The notes under the pieces are model-generated. The model searched no databases. It saw only the letters and a program-made list of their open reading frames with translations, and was not told the DNA's origin. Position numbers and translations under genes: made by a program. Positions 52,993 through 64,000 of a DNA stretch of 64,000 nucleotides are shown one piece after another. The DNA lies in the NCBI RefSeq assembly GCF_000003815.2, contig NC_049994.1:3910946-3974945 (forward strand), in the 5' to 3' direction. Within the stretch, counting starts at the first letter, position 1, and each line of letters opens with the position of its first letter. The DNA is from Branchiostoma floridae (Eukaryota; Chordata; Leptocardii; Amphioxiformes; Branchiostomatidae).

Positions 52993-53579
52993 ATAATCCC
53001 CCGACAAGACTCGGGAGAGCCGGGGATAGACACATGGTGGGGTCGGCCTTATTAACAGCATACATCACTGTCGCTGTGTGATGGATGTGTGCGGGGACAT
53101 AGACCCACTGTTTCATGACGTTAGGTTACTTTGTAATGCATTTCACGTGTAGCTTTCAAGTAAACTCTCTTTTAACAATGATAATCATATGGACAGAAGA
53201 CGTCGATAAATCAGAAGGCCTCTTTTTATTGGTATTATGATGCCGTACGTTACACATAACCTATCGCCGAAACACATAACCTATGATACCGTAACTAAAA
53301 CATGAGTCCGCTTCGCTCACTCCGTTGTTTTATTTGGAGGTTAAAGCAAATGACCAAGCATTATGACATTATATAAACACCAGAACGTGTTTAAAATCTT
53401 TATTAGACACCGATCAGAGAATTGTATTGTTATTATCTTTCTCTCTAACATTAGATCCACAGCAACCTAAGGATTGTACTACAAGGATGCACGCAGTTTT
53501 TACTATCACATAACAGATTTCCATCATTGATCGGGCGTTTCGGGCGTCATATGGATCATACACCAAGTTGTCTTGTTTT

Positions 53580-53735
53580 CGTTCAGTTTTATGTTATTCG
53601 TGTTGTATTTGTACGATGTTGTACTGTGTTTTTACTGGATGTCATAGTTCTATGTCTATGTCCATGTTTTTAAAAAGAGGCTTTTCTAAAAAGTAATGTA
53701 CCTTTTGTCTGATTCTCAATAAATACATGTGAAAG
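53580..53735 (+). mobile_element. LINE 3' UTR-like fragment
   Basis: AAAAAGAGGC followed by a T-rich stretch and CTCAATAAATAC recalls the fragment at 27660-27815. Diverged; no coding part. Confidence 0.3.
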
Positions 53736-53894
53736 TAATTATGAAAATTATTAGATAGTCACACAGAATAAACCATAAGTATCTGATGAGTATAGTATTA
53801 AAGCCTTCCTCCTTCTGAACAGAACGCCAATTTTAGCAAAAAAATTGTTCTCTCTAATTAAGAAGTACAGTCTTCAAGAAGATGCCTTAAGCAA

Positions 53895-54015
53895 GGTTAA
53901 AGGGAAGGGATAGCTACTCCTCCTTGTCAAAATGTACCCTACTACTGAAACAGCAAGGAAACATGTTTCCCTATGTGCCACTGTCTAGGATAGTACTACA
54001 AGGATGGAATATTCT
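53895..54015 (+). mobile_element. SINE body fragment
   Basis: GTTAAAGGGAAGGGATAGCT ... ACTGAAACAGCAAGGAAACA ... ACTACAAGG matches the 3' body of the SINE at 48150; tRNA head lost. Confidence 0.65.
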
Positions 54016-54699
54016 GAACAAACGAGTAAACAACGATTTCAATTCTGCCCAAAACTTTAAATAGTATTACCATCTCTACTTATCTTGTTCACGCCCTCTT
54101 GTCTTCATCGCATTTCCACGCTTTTCTATGTAACCTTCCGAAGCTCACTCTGATGAAGTGGTTGTGAAATTTGATCTGACAGAATAGGCACACGGTAAGG
54201 TTGATGGATTGTAATACCCAAGAAAACTAATATGATCACCTCAACGCAAATTGCAACAACACTCTACACTACACTGAATATGACGCTCGCAAACGACTTG
54301 CCATTTCGCCCTTTATACCAAATATACCATTTCAAATATTGATAGATGTACATGATATAAAATAAATCAAGCAACTGGATAAATACGCGAAAGTGACAGA
54401 CGTCGACGTTTCAAGTAGCTTCCACTGTATTTCATAAATGACTGAGAAATGAGTCAGAAGACGACTGTAAACTAAGTTTAAATTTGTATCAGATTTTGAC
54501 AGATGCACTTTCTGAACCGATAAAATCACAATTCATTAACGATAGGTAAAACGCCACAGAACTAAAGGGTATAGCCACATAGAAAGGAACCATTTGAAAA
54601 GCGTATATCTAAGAAGGTGAAATAAAGCCAGCTTTTATCCATCAGTTTTATATATATATATTGGTACACGTTTCTGTCCATGTGTTTCGTTTCAGTTTA

Positions 54700-54960
54700 G
54701 CTCAACTTGAAGCAACCTCACAGTTGAACTCCTTGTTCTAGCTAGTTGGCAACTGGGAGACCCCGGTTCAATCCTGGAAAGGGTATCTCGGTTGGGGCTG
54801 CACCTGTCTTTCAGAAGTGACGTAAAATGAAGTGCCTCAAACACGTTAAATGGGAAGGGTTAGCAACCACTCCCCTATATAGCTATATAACCTTATACCG
54901 AATATACCCTTCTACTTGAGGTCCTATGTGCCAGTAAACGCTACAAGGGCACTCCAAAAC
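54700..54960 (+). mobile_element. tRNA-derived SINE, diverged
   Basis: CCCCGGTTCAATCCTGGAAA (B box) and CTCGGTTGGGGCTGCACCTG TCTTTCAGAAGTGACGT match the family; the A box is decayed. Confidence 0.7.
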
Positions 54961-55254
54961 AAACGAACATTGACCACACCATATCCGTATCCAAATAAGT
55001 CTCAGTTTTACATTCAAGTGCATGCTCATATAACTAATAGTATGCCTTTTCCCACAGCACTGTCTCGCTGATATGATCTCTGCGCTATATGAGATTAACA
55101 GATGATAAATGAACATACCCCAGGCACACCATTAGGAAAGCATCTGCCATAAAGCCTGCGTTATGTTATTAGTGACTTACTTATCAAGTTTGGATAGAGA
55201 AGGCTTTGTCCTTGTCGGAACCATAATCTCTCCCCTCTATGGATAATTGCTTTT

Positions 55255-56190
55255 CTCTCAATGTAGATTCCCGGGGTGTATTAATGTGTAGATTCCCGAA
55301 ATGTTTCAATGTGTAGGTTTTCAGCAATGTATAGAATCCTCGAATGTACCAATGATGTGTAGATTCCCGGAATGTATTAAGGTATAGACTCCAGGAATGT
55401 ATCATGTGTAGATTCCCGGAATATATCAATGACGTGTAGATTCAAGGAATGTATCAATGTATAGATTCCCGGAATGTATCAATGACGTGTGGATTCCCGG
55501 AATGTATCAATGACGTGTAGATTCCTAGAATGTATCAATGAATAGATTCCCGGAATGTATTAATGTATAGATTCCCGGAATGTATAAATGACGTGTGGAT
55601 TCCCGGAATGTATCAATGACGTGTAGAATTCCGGTATATCAATTTGTAGATTCCCGGAATGTATCAATGATGTGTAGATTCCTAGAATGTATCAATGTAT
55701 AGATTCCCGGAATGTATTAATGTATAGATTCCCGGAATGTATCAATGACGTGTGGATTCCCGGAATGTATCAATGACGTGTAGAATTCCGGTATATCAAT
55801 TTGTAGATTCCCGGAATGTATCAATGATGTGTAGATTCCTAGAATGTATCAATGTATAGATTCCCGGAATGTATTAATGTATAGATTCCCGGAATGTATG
55901 AATGACGTGAAAATTCCCGGTATGTATCAATGTATAGATTCCCAAAATGTACAAATGACGTGTATAGATTCCGGGAATGTATCAATGTATTGATTCCTGG
56001 AATGTATCAATGACGTGTAGATTCAAGTATGTAATGCACCAATGTATAGATTCCAGGAATGCATCATGTGTAGATTCCCGAAATGTATCAATGTGTATAT
56101 TCTAGGAATGTATTGATTTCAGGATTCTCTAAATGCATCAATGTATAGATTCCAGGAATATGTCAACGTCTACATTTCTGAAATGTATCA
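55255..56190 (+). repeat. Minisatellite, 22-26-bp unit, about 38 copies
   Basis: Units TGTAGATTCCCGGAATGTAT CAATGAC with variants (TCCTAGAATG, AATTCCGGTATATC). A 157-bp higher-order block occurs at 55621 and again at 55778. Confidence 0.95.
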
Positions 56191-57364
56191 GTAATGCACT
56201 AACTTTAAATTGTCAAAAACTAAGGAATCGGGGCTTACTTACAAATATTGAACTGACTCTTTTCCTGCAGTGTTTTCATCACCAGTAAAAAAAAAATCAA
56301 TATTCACTTTCGTCAACTCTTCCGGGAATCTTCCAGGAATAGTGGTGTTCAGTCCAATAGAAAATTGTGTATTAAGGAGATTACATGGGTTCCTTGCTTT
56401 GACAGCTGAATTCCTCTGAGAAATGAAGGCAACAGAATTGAAATTTCGATTATCACGAAGGAGAAAATGTTCATTATTGACTTGTCTTGGTGTTGACACA
56501 TTGAGGTCAGTGCAACCCTCTAGTACTGTAAGGAGTACATGGCCATAAGGTGTGTGGAGCTCGAAATCATCCCAGCTGTCAGTTGAAAAAAGCTGTGCGG
56601 ATGTGTAAAAGAAACGCACATGAGATGGATGTGTTTCTACATGTGATATTGTAAACGGAATGAAGAATATGCAATTATTTATTCATACAACTCAATCACA
56701 ACCAACAGCATGTTTTTGAAATATTTTTAAAACATGACATTTTATTTTAGAATAAAAAGGTCAGTGTAGGTATCTATAACTTGTAAGATCTAGTACAAAT
56801 CTAGTACATTTGTATATACATATATGGACTATTACCAAATTACAGATTAAAGATATGAATTAGCACCCCCACCCCTTCTTAGAAAGCTACTACGAACTCT
56901 TTCAAAAATAATTTCTGATTGATACTGTAAATTAATGTAATCCACACAAATAATTCATTGCACTTAAACATCTACTATGCAAAAATCATCACTAATATTG
57001 TTATTCCTACTTTCATTTACATCTGTGGTTACGTGAAAGTCTTGTCTCAAAAATAATGATATAAGCAGGTAAAAGAGGTTAGTCTGTTAGTCCTTGACAC
57101 AATAGAATTAAGAAAAGCATGTTCATTTATCACTATTATTGGGTTATCAGAAATTACAAAAATGTGTTCTTGAAATCATTTTACCATGCAGTTTACTTGC
57201 CATGGCCCCGTAAAATTACTTGAGTAATTAACATAAAAACGCAGCTCTACATTTTCATTATTTATGCACTCATCTACATTCAGATCATTTGTTCAGTCCC
57301 TTGTACGTTATACTGTCTAGAGCACATAGTACAACAATTATTGCTGATTCGGTAAAAGTGTTTC

Positions 57365-58528
57365 CTTTCACAGGGAGGGGTTACTAGCCCTTCCCCTTTA
57401 ACGTGCTCTATGTACCTTCTCTAACATCGGACCCCCAATGGACCCTTCCAGCCGAACGCCATATCGAACAAATAGAACCCCCTATTCTATTTCCAATACT
57501 CGGTCAAAAACAGCCCTAGTTGGACAGGAATGGGCAAAGAAAAATGCTATGCCTTTTTTGTTGATGACTATACCGACCGAGTATTGTTGTTTTGCGAAGG
57601 GTAGGTGCTACACAGCATTACTTTCTTCCTGGACAGAATGCGCATGTAAAGCAATGTTCGTATAAGAGACGGGACTCCGCACTAGCGGACTTTGTAGTGG
57701 TTTCTTATATTTGACACGTGGTACAAGCTCCCTCTCCGCGAGTGACCGAGCTACTTTCTTCTTAATTTGGTTTTTCTCCTGAGCATGTATGCACATGCCA
57801 TGTATGCAACAAACGCGATAGACAACCTGTCACATATATACGTACCCAGCTTTACACCTGCATCGACCGCATGTCAGAAACTGCCCACTAACAATGTAAT
57901 ATTATGGAGCGCCTCCCGCTTGCGCTTTGACTGAAATTATATCGCCCTTACCGCAACTATATACGTCCCCTCCTAAAATGACTGTACCCAGTGGATGTAG
58001 CCTTCCACAAAGAATGTATAGCACTTTTCTGTAGTCCGTTCTGAGAGGTTTTTAAGGCCCCAAAAGCTAAACCGAAGTCAGTCAGTATCCTCAGCCTAAT
58101 AGCGGCGGCGGCCATGTTTTTGCAACTCGCGCCGTTTTTGACCGAGGTTTTGAAATAGAACCCGACATCGAACAAGGGGCGGGGCTTATGGCGTTCGGCT
58201 GGAAGGGTCCATTTGTCCCTTCCGAAAGACAGGTGCAGCCCCAAGGAATGCCTACCCAGGATTGAAACGGATCTTAAAGTTTTTTTTCCAATATTCTAAA
58301 AAAAAAACATTTCTAAAAAACAATAGTAAATAGTTGAATAAAAATACTAAGAAGCTAAGACTGTTTTTTCTACAGTCTACTACTATTGCACATTGAGGGA
58401 GAAATATACTAGTGTTTCTGTAAGAAATGGTAACTATATATAGTATAGATTTCAAAGTTACCAACTGATTGTAACCTGGACCTCAACTGTGAGGCTGCTA
58501 CCAGTTGAGCTACAGGGACATCCCCATA
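57365..58528 (-). mobile_element. SINE copy split by a nested inverted-repeat element
   Basis: Parts 57365-57436 and 58214-58528, read on the - strand, hold GGATGTCCCTGTAGCTCAAC (head) and GGGGCTGCACCTGTCTTTCG GAAGGGACAA, then after the insertion GGGGGTCCGA and the body TTAAAGGGGAAGGG. The two parts join in family order. Confidence 0.75.
57437..58213. mobile_element. 777-bp non-autonomous DNA transposon inside a SINE
   Basis: Inverted ends AATGGACCCTTCCAGCCGAA CGCCATA and its complement are identical over about 25 bases, and further pairing (CTCGGTCAAAAAC / GTTTTTGACCGAG) continues inward. No transposase coding sequence. Confidence 0.85.
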
Positions 58529-58954
58529 CTTATTTCCACACTATGACTAAAACATTTACACCCACATACGAGACGAACACCGCACCTATGTACCTTGGTG
58601 ACCTTCTGGAATCCTTACCAATTCCAAACGTGTCTGGCTTGCCGCTAAAGGGGACTCCATTACAATAACAATCATATCACTTTCCACTTGTATGTGGCCT
58701 GTGGCGATCGATTGTGTTGTTCAGTATGCAGAGCGTAGAGCACAAATCACCCCCGGTACAAACGCCACTCCTCCCTATGCAAGTCTGTCTACGTAGGCTA
58801 GGTCTACCGTGTACCAGAACTTCCACACAAAAAACAAGAGTCCGTTGGACACAAACCTCGGTAAAGTATCTATGATTTTTTTTTCTATTTGCTTTTGGAC
58901 AGACGAGGACGATGTGGCACTGCACTCAAGTCTTTGTAACTTATATCAACAATG

Positions 58955-59095
58955 CCACATACACGGTACAGACTGAAGGAAAGTCGTGTAAAGTACCTTT
59001 CCCAAGGGCACAACGTCGGGGGCACGGTGGGAATCGAACTCAGGACCCATAGATTCCGAGCCGAAAGCTCTACCAGTTACGCCACGCCCGACGCC
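58955..59095 (-). mobile_element. tRNA-derived SINE, second family
   Basis: On the - strand: GGGCGTGGCGTAACTGGTAG (A box) and GGTCCTGAGTTCGATTCCCA (B box), followed by GACGTTGTGCCCTTGGGAAA. The A and B boxes are good; flanking tRNA stems are missing. Confidence 0.75.
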
Positions 59096-59099
59096 ACTA

Positions 59100-60900
59100 T
59101 CATGTTTGACATCTATGATGTTTGCGGTGTAGCTAAGGTGTTGATACCCCCTTCAAGATGTTTCATATCAATGAATATGGATAAGTTTTGCTCGTGAATA
59201 GTTGGTACATTTTCAGTTTTTCTAGTCTATCATATCATACTTTTCGTTACCCAAAACGACTGGCTGGAAATGTGAATCCAGCATTACTAGTAATAACAAT
59301 TTCTTTAAAAGATGTTTCCATTTATTTTCATCTATAAGGTAGTTATTATAACACTATGCATTAACCAAGACAGTGTGGCTAGCTTGTGTCTAACATTTTC
59401 TGGAATAGCTGTTAATTGCCCCAGCTTGTTTTACAGTTGAAGGATATCGTTAGACATCCATCAGATGTTAAAGGGATTGTACAACACTACCATCAAGATG
59501 GGGGTGTTGATCTGCTGTGGTACCCCAAATCGCTCTGCATCTTTGTGACAGTAATAACTACCGACAAGTCGAAATTCAAAGAAATTTATGAAAGAAATCT
59601 TGAGTCGTCGTATCCATTTTTGATTATACTGCTGCTGGGATCCCTGGCACAGGGGTAGGCAGCAGTCGGAATAGTCTTCACACTGTGCTTCCATGCGGCT
59701 GATCCGTCCAGTGAGTCCAGCTCTGGGCTTCAACACCATGGTTTGCCTCGATGGCCGGACCCTACCTTCCGCACCCGCAAGTCAGCGAGGCCCGCGACAA
59801 TACCGGCTGCTCGTCGGTGACTGCTACCGGCACTGCCTGTGCCTTTATCTGTATGAAGAAACTTTCCATTTCTGTTTGGATAGGGTTTTTTACGGCCGGA
59901 TATCCTTCCTGACGCCAACCTGTAACCGCACTAACTGGGCTATCACATCATCCATCACACCAGTCTGTCAGTTTATCGCCAGCTGCCGCGATGAAGCTAC
60001 CCCAGGTCAGGTAGGAGCTTTGTATCGGGGGCTCGTCCCTTAGACAGGCTGCTTCCACTCCAGCTGATGACCCCTGTCTGGCCAACTCGCTAACCCTGAG
60101 TAGGGGGAGGGGTCGAGGGCTGCCAGATCCTGTCCCTTATCGAAGAGGGACGGAAAACTGCTTAAGTGGATTATAGAAATGTTGATGGGCCAAAATAATT
60201 GAAGAAAAAGTCAATAAAAATATATATAAACAAGAGTGGGAGGGGGGCAGAAAGGCTGTTGGATATTGGCATGTCATGCAGTCTAACTATGTAAACAAAA
60301 CACAAAAAAATGAACATAAGGACACATTAAACCCTGTCATCTACATCCAATAACACTAAAATTGGCCTACAAGAGACCCTCCACACAACAGATTAAGATG
60401 GATACATATTCCATGTGCAGCAGGATCCAAGGATGCGGCCATCTTGGATCTGACCCTTGAGTCATAGGTGCAAATCCGTACACATCAATAGTACCATTGT
60501 CGGAGGGTAAATTCTCTGAGGTAAATATTGCTGATACAAAACTTCTCAATATACCGTTGTTTGTTAATATCATGTGTGTAGCTTTCATTATATGCACGTG
60601 TATGACTTTATTTTCATTGATCTTTCAATATGTTTTGGAAGATCAAGTGTTGTTTGAAGCTCAACTAATAGTCAATGATATTCACACCCACGGCTATAGA
60701 TAAGGCCGGTCTCTAAAACCAAAGCCAATGTTGAAGAGAAACATTTACTGTTGGCAGAATTTGTAAAATCGTGAGCGAGAAATCCCGGCCGTGACCTGGA
60801 ATGCTAAAAGCTAGCTTTACGGACATAATCAAAGTTTGATGAATTAAGCTACCTGCTGTAGCGTCAAAGGTCATAGAAAGACGGCAATGTCACGAAACCT
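59100..60900. other. Stretch without recognised genes
   Basis: Contains a GC-rich segment (59690-60130) that may be a decayed repeat: CCTTCCTGACGCCAACCTGT, GGGGGCTCGTCCC, GATCCTGTCCCTTATCGAAG. No exon recognised. Confidence 0.4.
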
Positions 60901-61004
60901 TACCTTCGGCTAGAATATGGCCACTATAAATCGCCACTATGGTTGCTGTGCAGCTGACAACTAGTATATGTAGTAGTGCTTTTCCAATATAGCGCATAAT
61001 TCAC

Positions 61005-61110
61005 TTCTTTCAAGGACGCATGTGCAGCGATAGGAATTGTAGGTAATATGTCAAAGTTGAAGGCCCCTGACTTGTAAACAGTATTCGCCTTGACCATTGT
61101 ATAACAATGT
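61005..61110 (+). repeat. 'GGCCCCTGACTT' family repeat copy
   Basis: GCATGTGCAGCGATAGGAAT TGTAGGTAATATGTCAAAG then GAAGGCCCCTGACTTGTAAA CAGT. Confidence 0.65.
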
Positions 61111-61889
61111 CCAAACATGTTTTGTTGATGCAAATAAAAGAATGGTTAATTTTTCTGTAAAACCTTGCAAAATTGCAACTGAAATATTTCTGAAGAGCCT
61201 TCTGCTTTGGAAAATTACCCACAATTCCTGTCCGTGCGCATGCGTACCTCGGAAGTGTGAAACAACCCCACATGTGTACATATAGCGGCCCTTGCCGATT
61301 TCTGAGAAATGCAAGAAAACAGATAAGCAATATTGCTAACCAAAGACCATTAAGAGTAATAATATTTATGGAGAAAGAATAGCCGACGGCTGATCCTGGT
61401 TGTAAAATTAGTAATGACCTGTCCTGGTGAAAATATGCCCTGATCATAACTCAGATCTTGGCTTACAGATAATAATCGGGGCAGTAGATATCGCTAGCAC
61501 TCAACCATTCGATGCTACTCGAAAGTTTCTGAGGGTGGACTAGCAAGGAATCATTATTATTCCAATTCCGTTCTTTTGTTCATTCAAAGTTCTCTGTAAC
61601 ACACTATCTCGTATGTACAATATATTTGTCAATCAATCGTTTTCAGCACCAGGGACAGCCATTGACAACACTTCGTTCACAAATGATGTACACATGTAAA
61701 GCATAACTATTTGTAACCATTACAAAAGCTGCTTCGAAAGGCAGCCAAATTTGATAACAGTACATTTTCAGTACCACAATTGATATCTTCAGACACTTCA
61801 GAGGGGGCAAATATGGAGAGGAGATCATGTAAGAGCGCAATATAGACCAATCATTAACAAGGTCAACTCTTGTGCGTCTGTAGCCCCTT

Positions 61890-62100
61890 CACAGAATTCA
61901 GAACGCATGTGCGGCGACAGGAATTCTAGATAATATATCAAAGGTAATAAAGGCCCCTTAAATTGTAAACAGTCCTTGTCTCGTCCATTGTTTCGATTTG
62001 CATAACACCGCACGGGCGGGTTCTCTTTTGTTTTTCCGGGCCTTTACCTTTAACATATTACCTAGAATTCCTATCGCCGCAAATGTGTTCTGATCTCTGT
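61890..62100. repeat. Inverted pair of 'GGCCCCTGACTT' family copies
   Basis: Left arm GCATGTGCGGCGACAGGAAT TCTAGATAATATATCAAAGG (from 61902); right arm holds GGGCCTTTACCTTTAACATA TTACCTAGAATTCCTATCGC (from 62039), its complement. Spacer about 75 bases. Confidence 0.7.
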
Positions 62101-62249
62101 GAAATGGCTTATTCGGGTTGTTTCTTGCATTATAGTTTTTGGTAACCCAAATGACAGTGACGCGTGGTCGTACCACGTCAGTTTTGTTACCATACTTCTG
62201 TAAATTGTGCGTAAAGTGAGCTTTAAAGCTTTAAAGACTTGATATGGCG

Positions 62250-64000
62250 AGAGGATAAATAGGAAAGATAAGTATAGTAATCCGCCCCACTTTTGTGAAA
62301 CGATGTACAAAGCTCTTTTTTTGTCAAAAAGCCCAAGTGCCAAAATCCACTCGACGCCACTAGACGATAAACATCATTTATACGGTACCGGCACTGCACG
62401 AAATCAATGATTTCCAGGTGTTTCAAGGGACTTACACACCTGTGAAATGTTCTGTGTCCTGGCTGTGTACATGACTTTCCTGGTTCGGCGTGTAATGTCC
62501 TTGTTTTTTTCTTACATACCTGGACTCGCCCTTGTACAGGAATTTCTAGGACCCTTACACCAGACGTGTAGGGGAAATAGGCAGACAAAGGCTTGGCGGC
62601 GCCTATTCTCAAAGCCAAGCTTGGGTCGCGGGTTTACTGTTTACGGCAACTACTACCCCTGCAACCCAGCTTAGGCTATGCTTGGACAATTAATAAGCAA
62701 TGAGGTTTACATTTTAAACACAAAATAAGGGGGAGTGTCGGGGGGTATTGAATGGTTGGTATGTCTACCCGTGACATCGTCTGACAGAACAAAGTGGAAC
62801 AAAATACAACTATAAAAAGAAACGACATCCACATTTTTAGGAATACAATCAAGGTCAGAAAGAAAGGTCTACAAAATACTAAAAAAAACAATCATAATTA
62901 ATGAAGCTGTGATTTGTTTGGCCCGATATTTCCAACTTATTTGGAAATCCTACGGTCGGCACGTATTGAACGGGCCATTCATATTCATTTCTACATGTCG
63001 GAAAGAAATAAATGCTAGGGATAGATCTTGGCTTATAAATAGGAAAGAATGTCTTAAACCAAGGAGGTTTCAACTTCCTTGCTTAAACAAACTCGTCATT
63101 TTCATTACATAAACAGCAGTTCGTTAGCCGGATGTGTATTGCATTGTCTAGCGCAGACAAAGGCCACAAACACCCAGCGTTCATTGAATCATTCTTATTT
63201 CTTCTTTAATCATTTTACACTCACACTGAGATTCTGTTTCAACATACATAAATCTGAACTGCTGCAATAGACTTCTGCGTGTATCGCGATAATCAGTTAC
63301 GTGATCTGCCCCCTTTGTATGAAGAGCTAGGAAAATAAACTAACCAAAGAAGTTTAATTTGGAAATTCGTAAACTAGTGATGTACGATGTTTTTATAGAG
63401 TGCCTGTCGCGTCATAGCGAGGAAGTTGAACTGAAACGACGTTGGACATAGGGAAAACATAGGACTGCGATCTGATTTATGGGCAGCTTTTTGTCAAAAG
63501 AATAGAGAGAACACGGGACAAAATACAGTCCATTTTCTTGGTTACTGTCTCTAACTTTGGCTACTGTCGACGCACAAACTGAGTGAAATGATATAACCTC
63601 CTTGACTCGATGTACTAGATTTTTGTCCCGGGTTATGTTCTTGATTGTACAAACTAAATGACAACGTTGAACGTTAAATTTCTACCGATGTTTCAAGCTG
63701 TTGATAATCACAGCGGCATGTTTCACATCTTTCTAGGCAGGTATTGTTTTACTGTGAAGTGAAATACGGGTAATTAGGCAGCTCAAACAACCTCCTTGAC
63801 GTGATTGTAACAATAGACATCATGGCTGGTACTAGCGGTAGTTCACAGCTCTTTGTGTCTGTGCCCATGCAAATTCTTCAGAAAAAGCCAATAGAATTTC
63901 TCCTCGCACAATTATAGGGTCAAACCTTCGGCCAATCAACGTGCCAGTCACAATTTTCAAATTCTTCAGTTGAGTTGGTATTGTGAATTTCGCGTCTTTG
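62250..64000. other. Right end of window without recognised genes
   Basis: No exon of the PDE11-like gene and no other gene recognised. A + strand ATG at 63822 opens a 32-codon frame (MAGTSGSSQLFVS) that stops without a clear donor. Confidence 0.4.

Noticed and set aside
55255-56190. CRISPR-like regular array
   Set aside because: Units are contiguous and diverged without unique spacers; eukaryotic minisatellite.
56239-56619. 126-residue ORF on the - strand (starts MRFFYTSAQLFST)
   Set aside because: No family recognised, no PDE similarity, AT-rich codon use; could be a decayed element, but I cannot support it.
48150-59095. tRNA genes suggested by A and B boxes (48150, 54740, 58990, 35800)
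   Set aside because: Acceptor stems do not form and the same non-tRNA body follows in each; they are tRNA-derived SINEs.

Overview
This is animal nuclear DNA, most likely from a lancelet (Branchiostoma). The signs are intron-rich genes, very short intergenic distances for the size of the introns, a PDE11-type phosphodiesterase close to chordate ones, tRNA-derived SINEs, many small inverted-repeat elements and long CA/GT tracts. The species is an inference, not something the sequence proves. There is no bacterial-type operon, CRISPR array or rRNA. One run of 100 Ns (26847-26946) is an assembly gap.

Layout. Bases 1-4200 hold no gene: repeats, SINE and LINE tails, a 310-bp fold-back element and a 3 x 150-bp tandem repeat. 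From about 4.2 to 24.2 kb, three small related genes lie head to tail on the + strand. Each encodes a single beta-trefoil (ricin B / R-type) lectin of 134-142 residues without a signal peptide. In genes A and B the four coding exons follow the trefoil lobes; in gene C the last two exons are fused. Genes A and B also have candidate TATA/Inr core promoters with a non-coding first exon well upstream (about 4273 and 13217). Their introns and flanks hold MITEs, a Penelope-like repeat, LINE remnants, CA/GT microsatellites and a 5 x 198-bp tandem repeat.

From 25.9 to 46.5 kb, on the - strand and convergent with the lectins, lies a large gene for a dual-GAF cyclic-nucleotide phosphodiesterase of the PDE11 type. 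I could place the exons from the second half of GAF-A to the stop codon with consistent splice phases (about 740-760 residues). One coding exon is cut by the N gap. Notable parts are a 60-bp in-frame candidate cassette exon in the catalytic domain, one GC-AG intron, and a minisatellite made of copies of an exon's own splice donor. The N-terminal exons were not found and probably lie beyond the window or in the repeat-rich 46.5-64 kb.

From 46.5 to 64 kb I recognise no protein-coding exon. The stretch holds SINEs (one split by a 777-bp inverted-repeat element), a composite repeat block (49.4-50.85 kb), a 7-copy 252-bp satellite (51.0-53.0 kb), a 1-kb minisatellite (55.25-56.2 kb) and scattered interspersed repeats.

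The lectins would act as cytosolic or non-classically exported sugar-binding proteins; the phosphodiesterase would hydrolyse cAMP/cGMP. Nothing in the sequence links the two functionally. The most unusual signals are a repeat family with covarying hairpin arms next to a hammerhead-like core, the splice-donor minisatellite, the cassette exon, and intronic repeats carrying TCTCGCGAGA or TGACGTCA sites.
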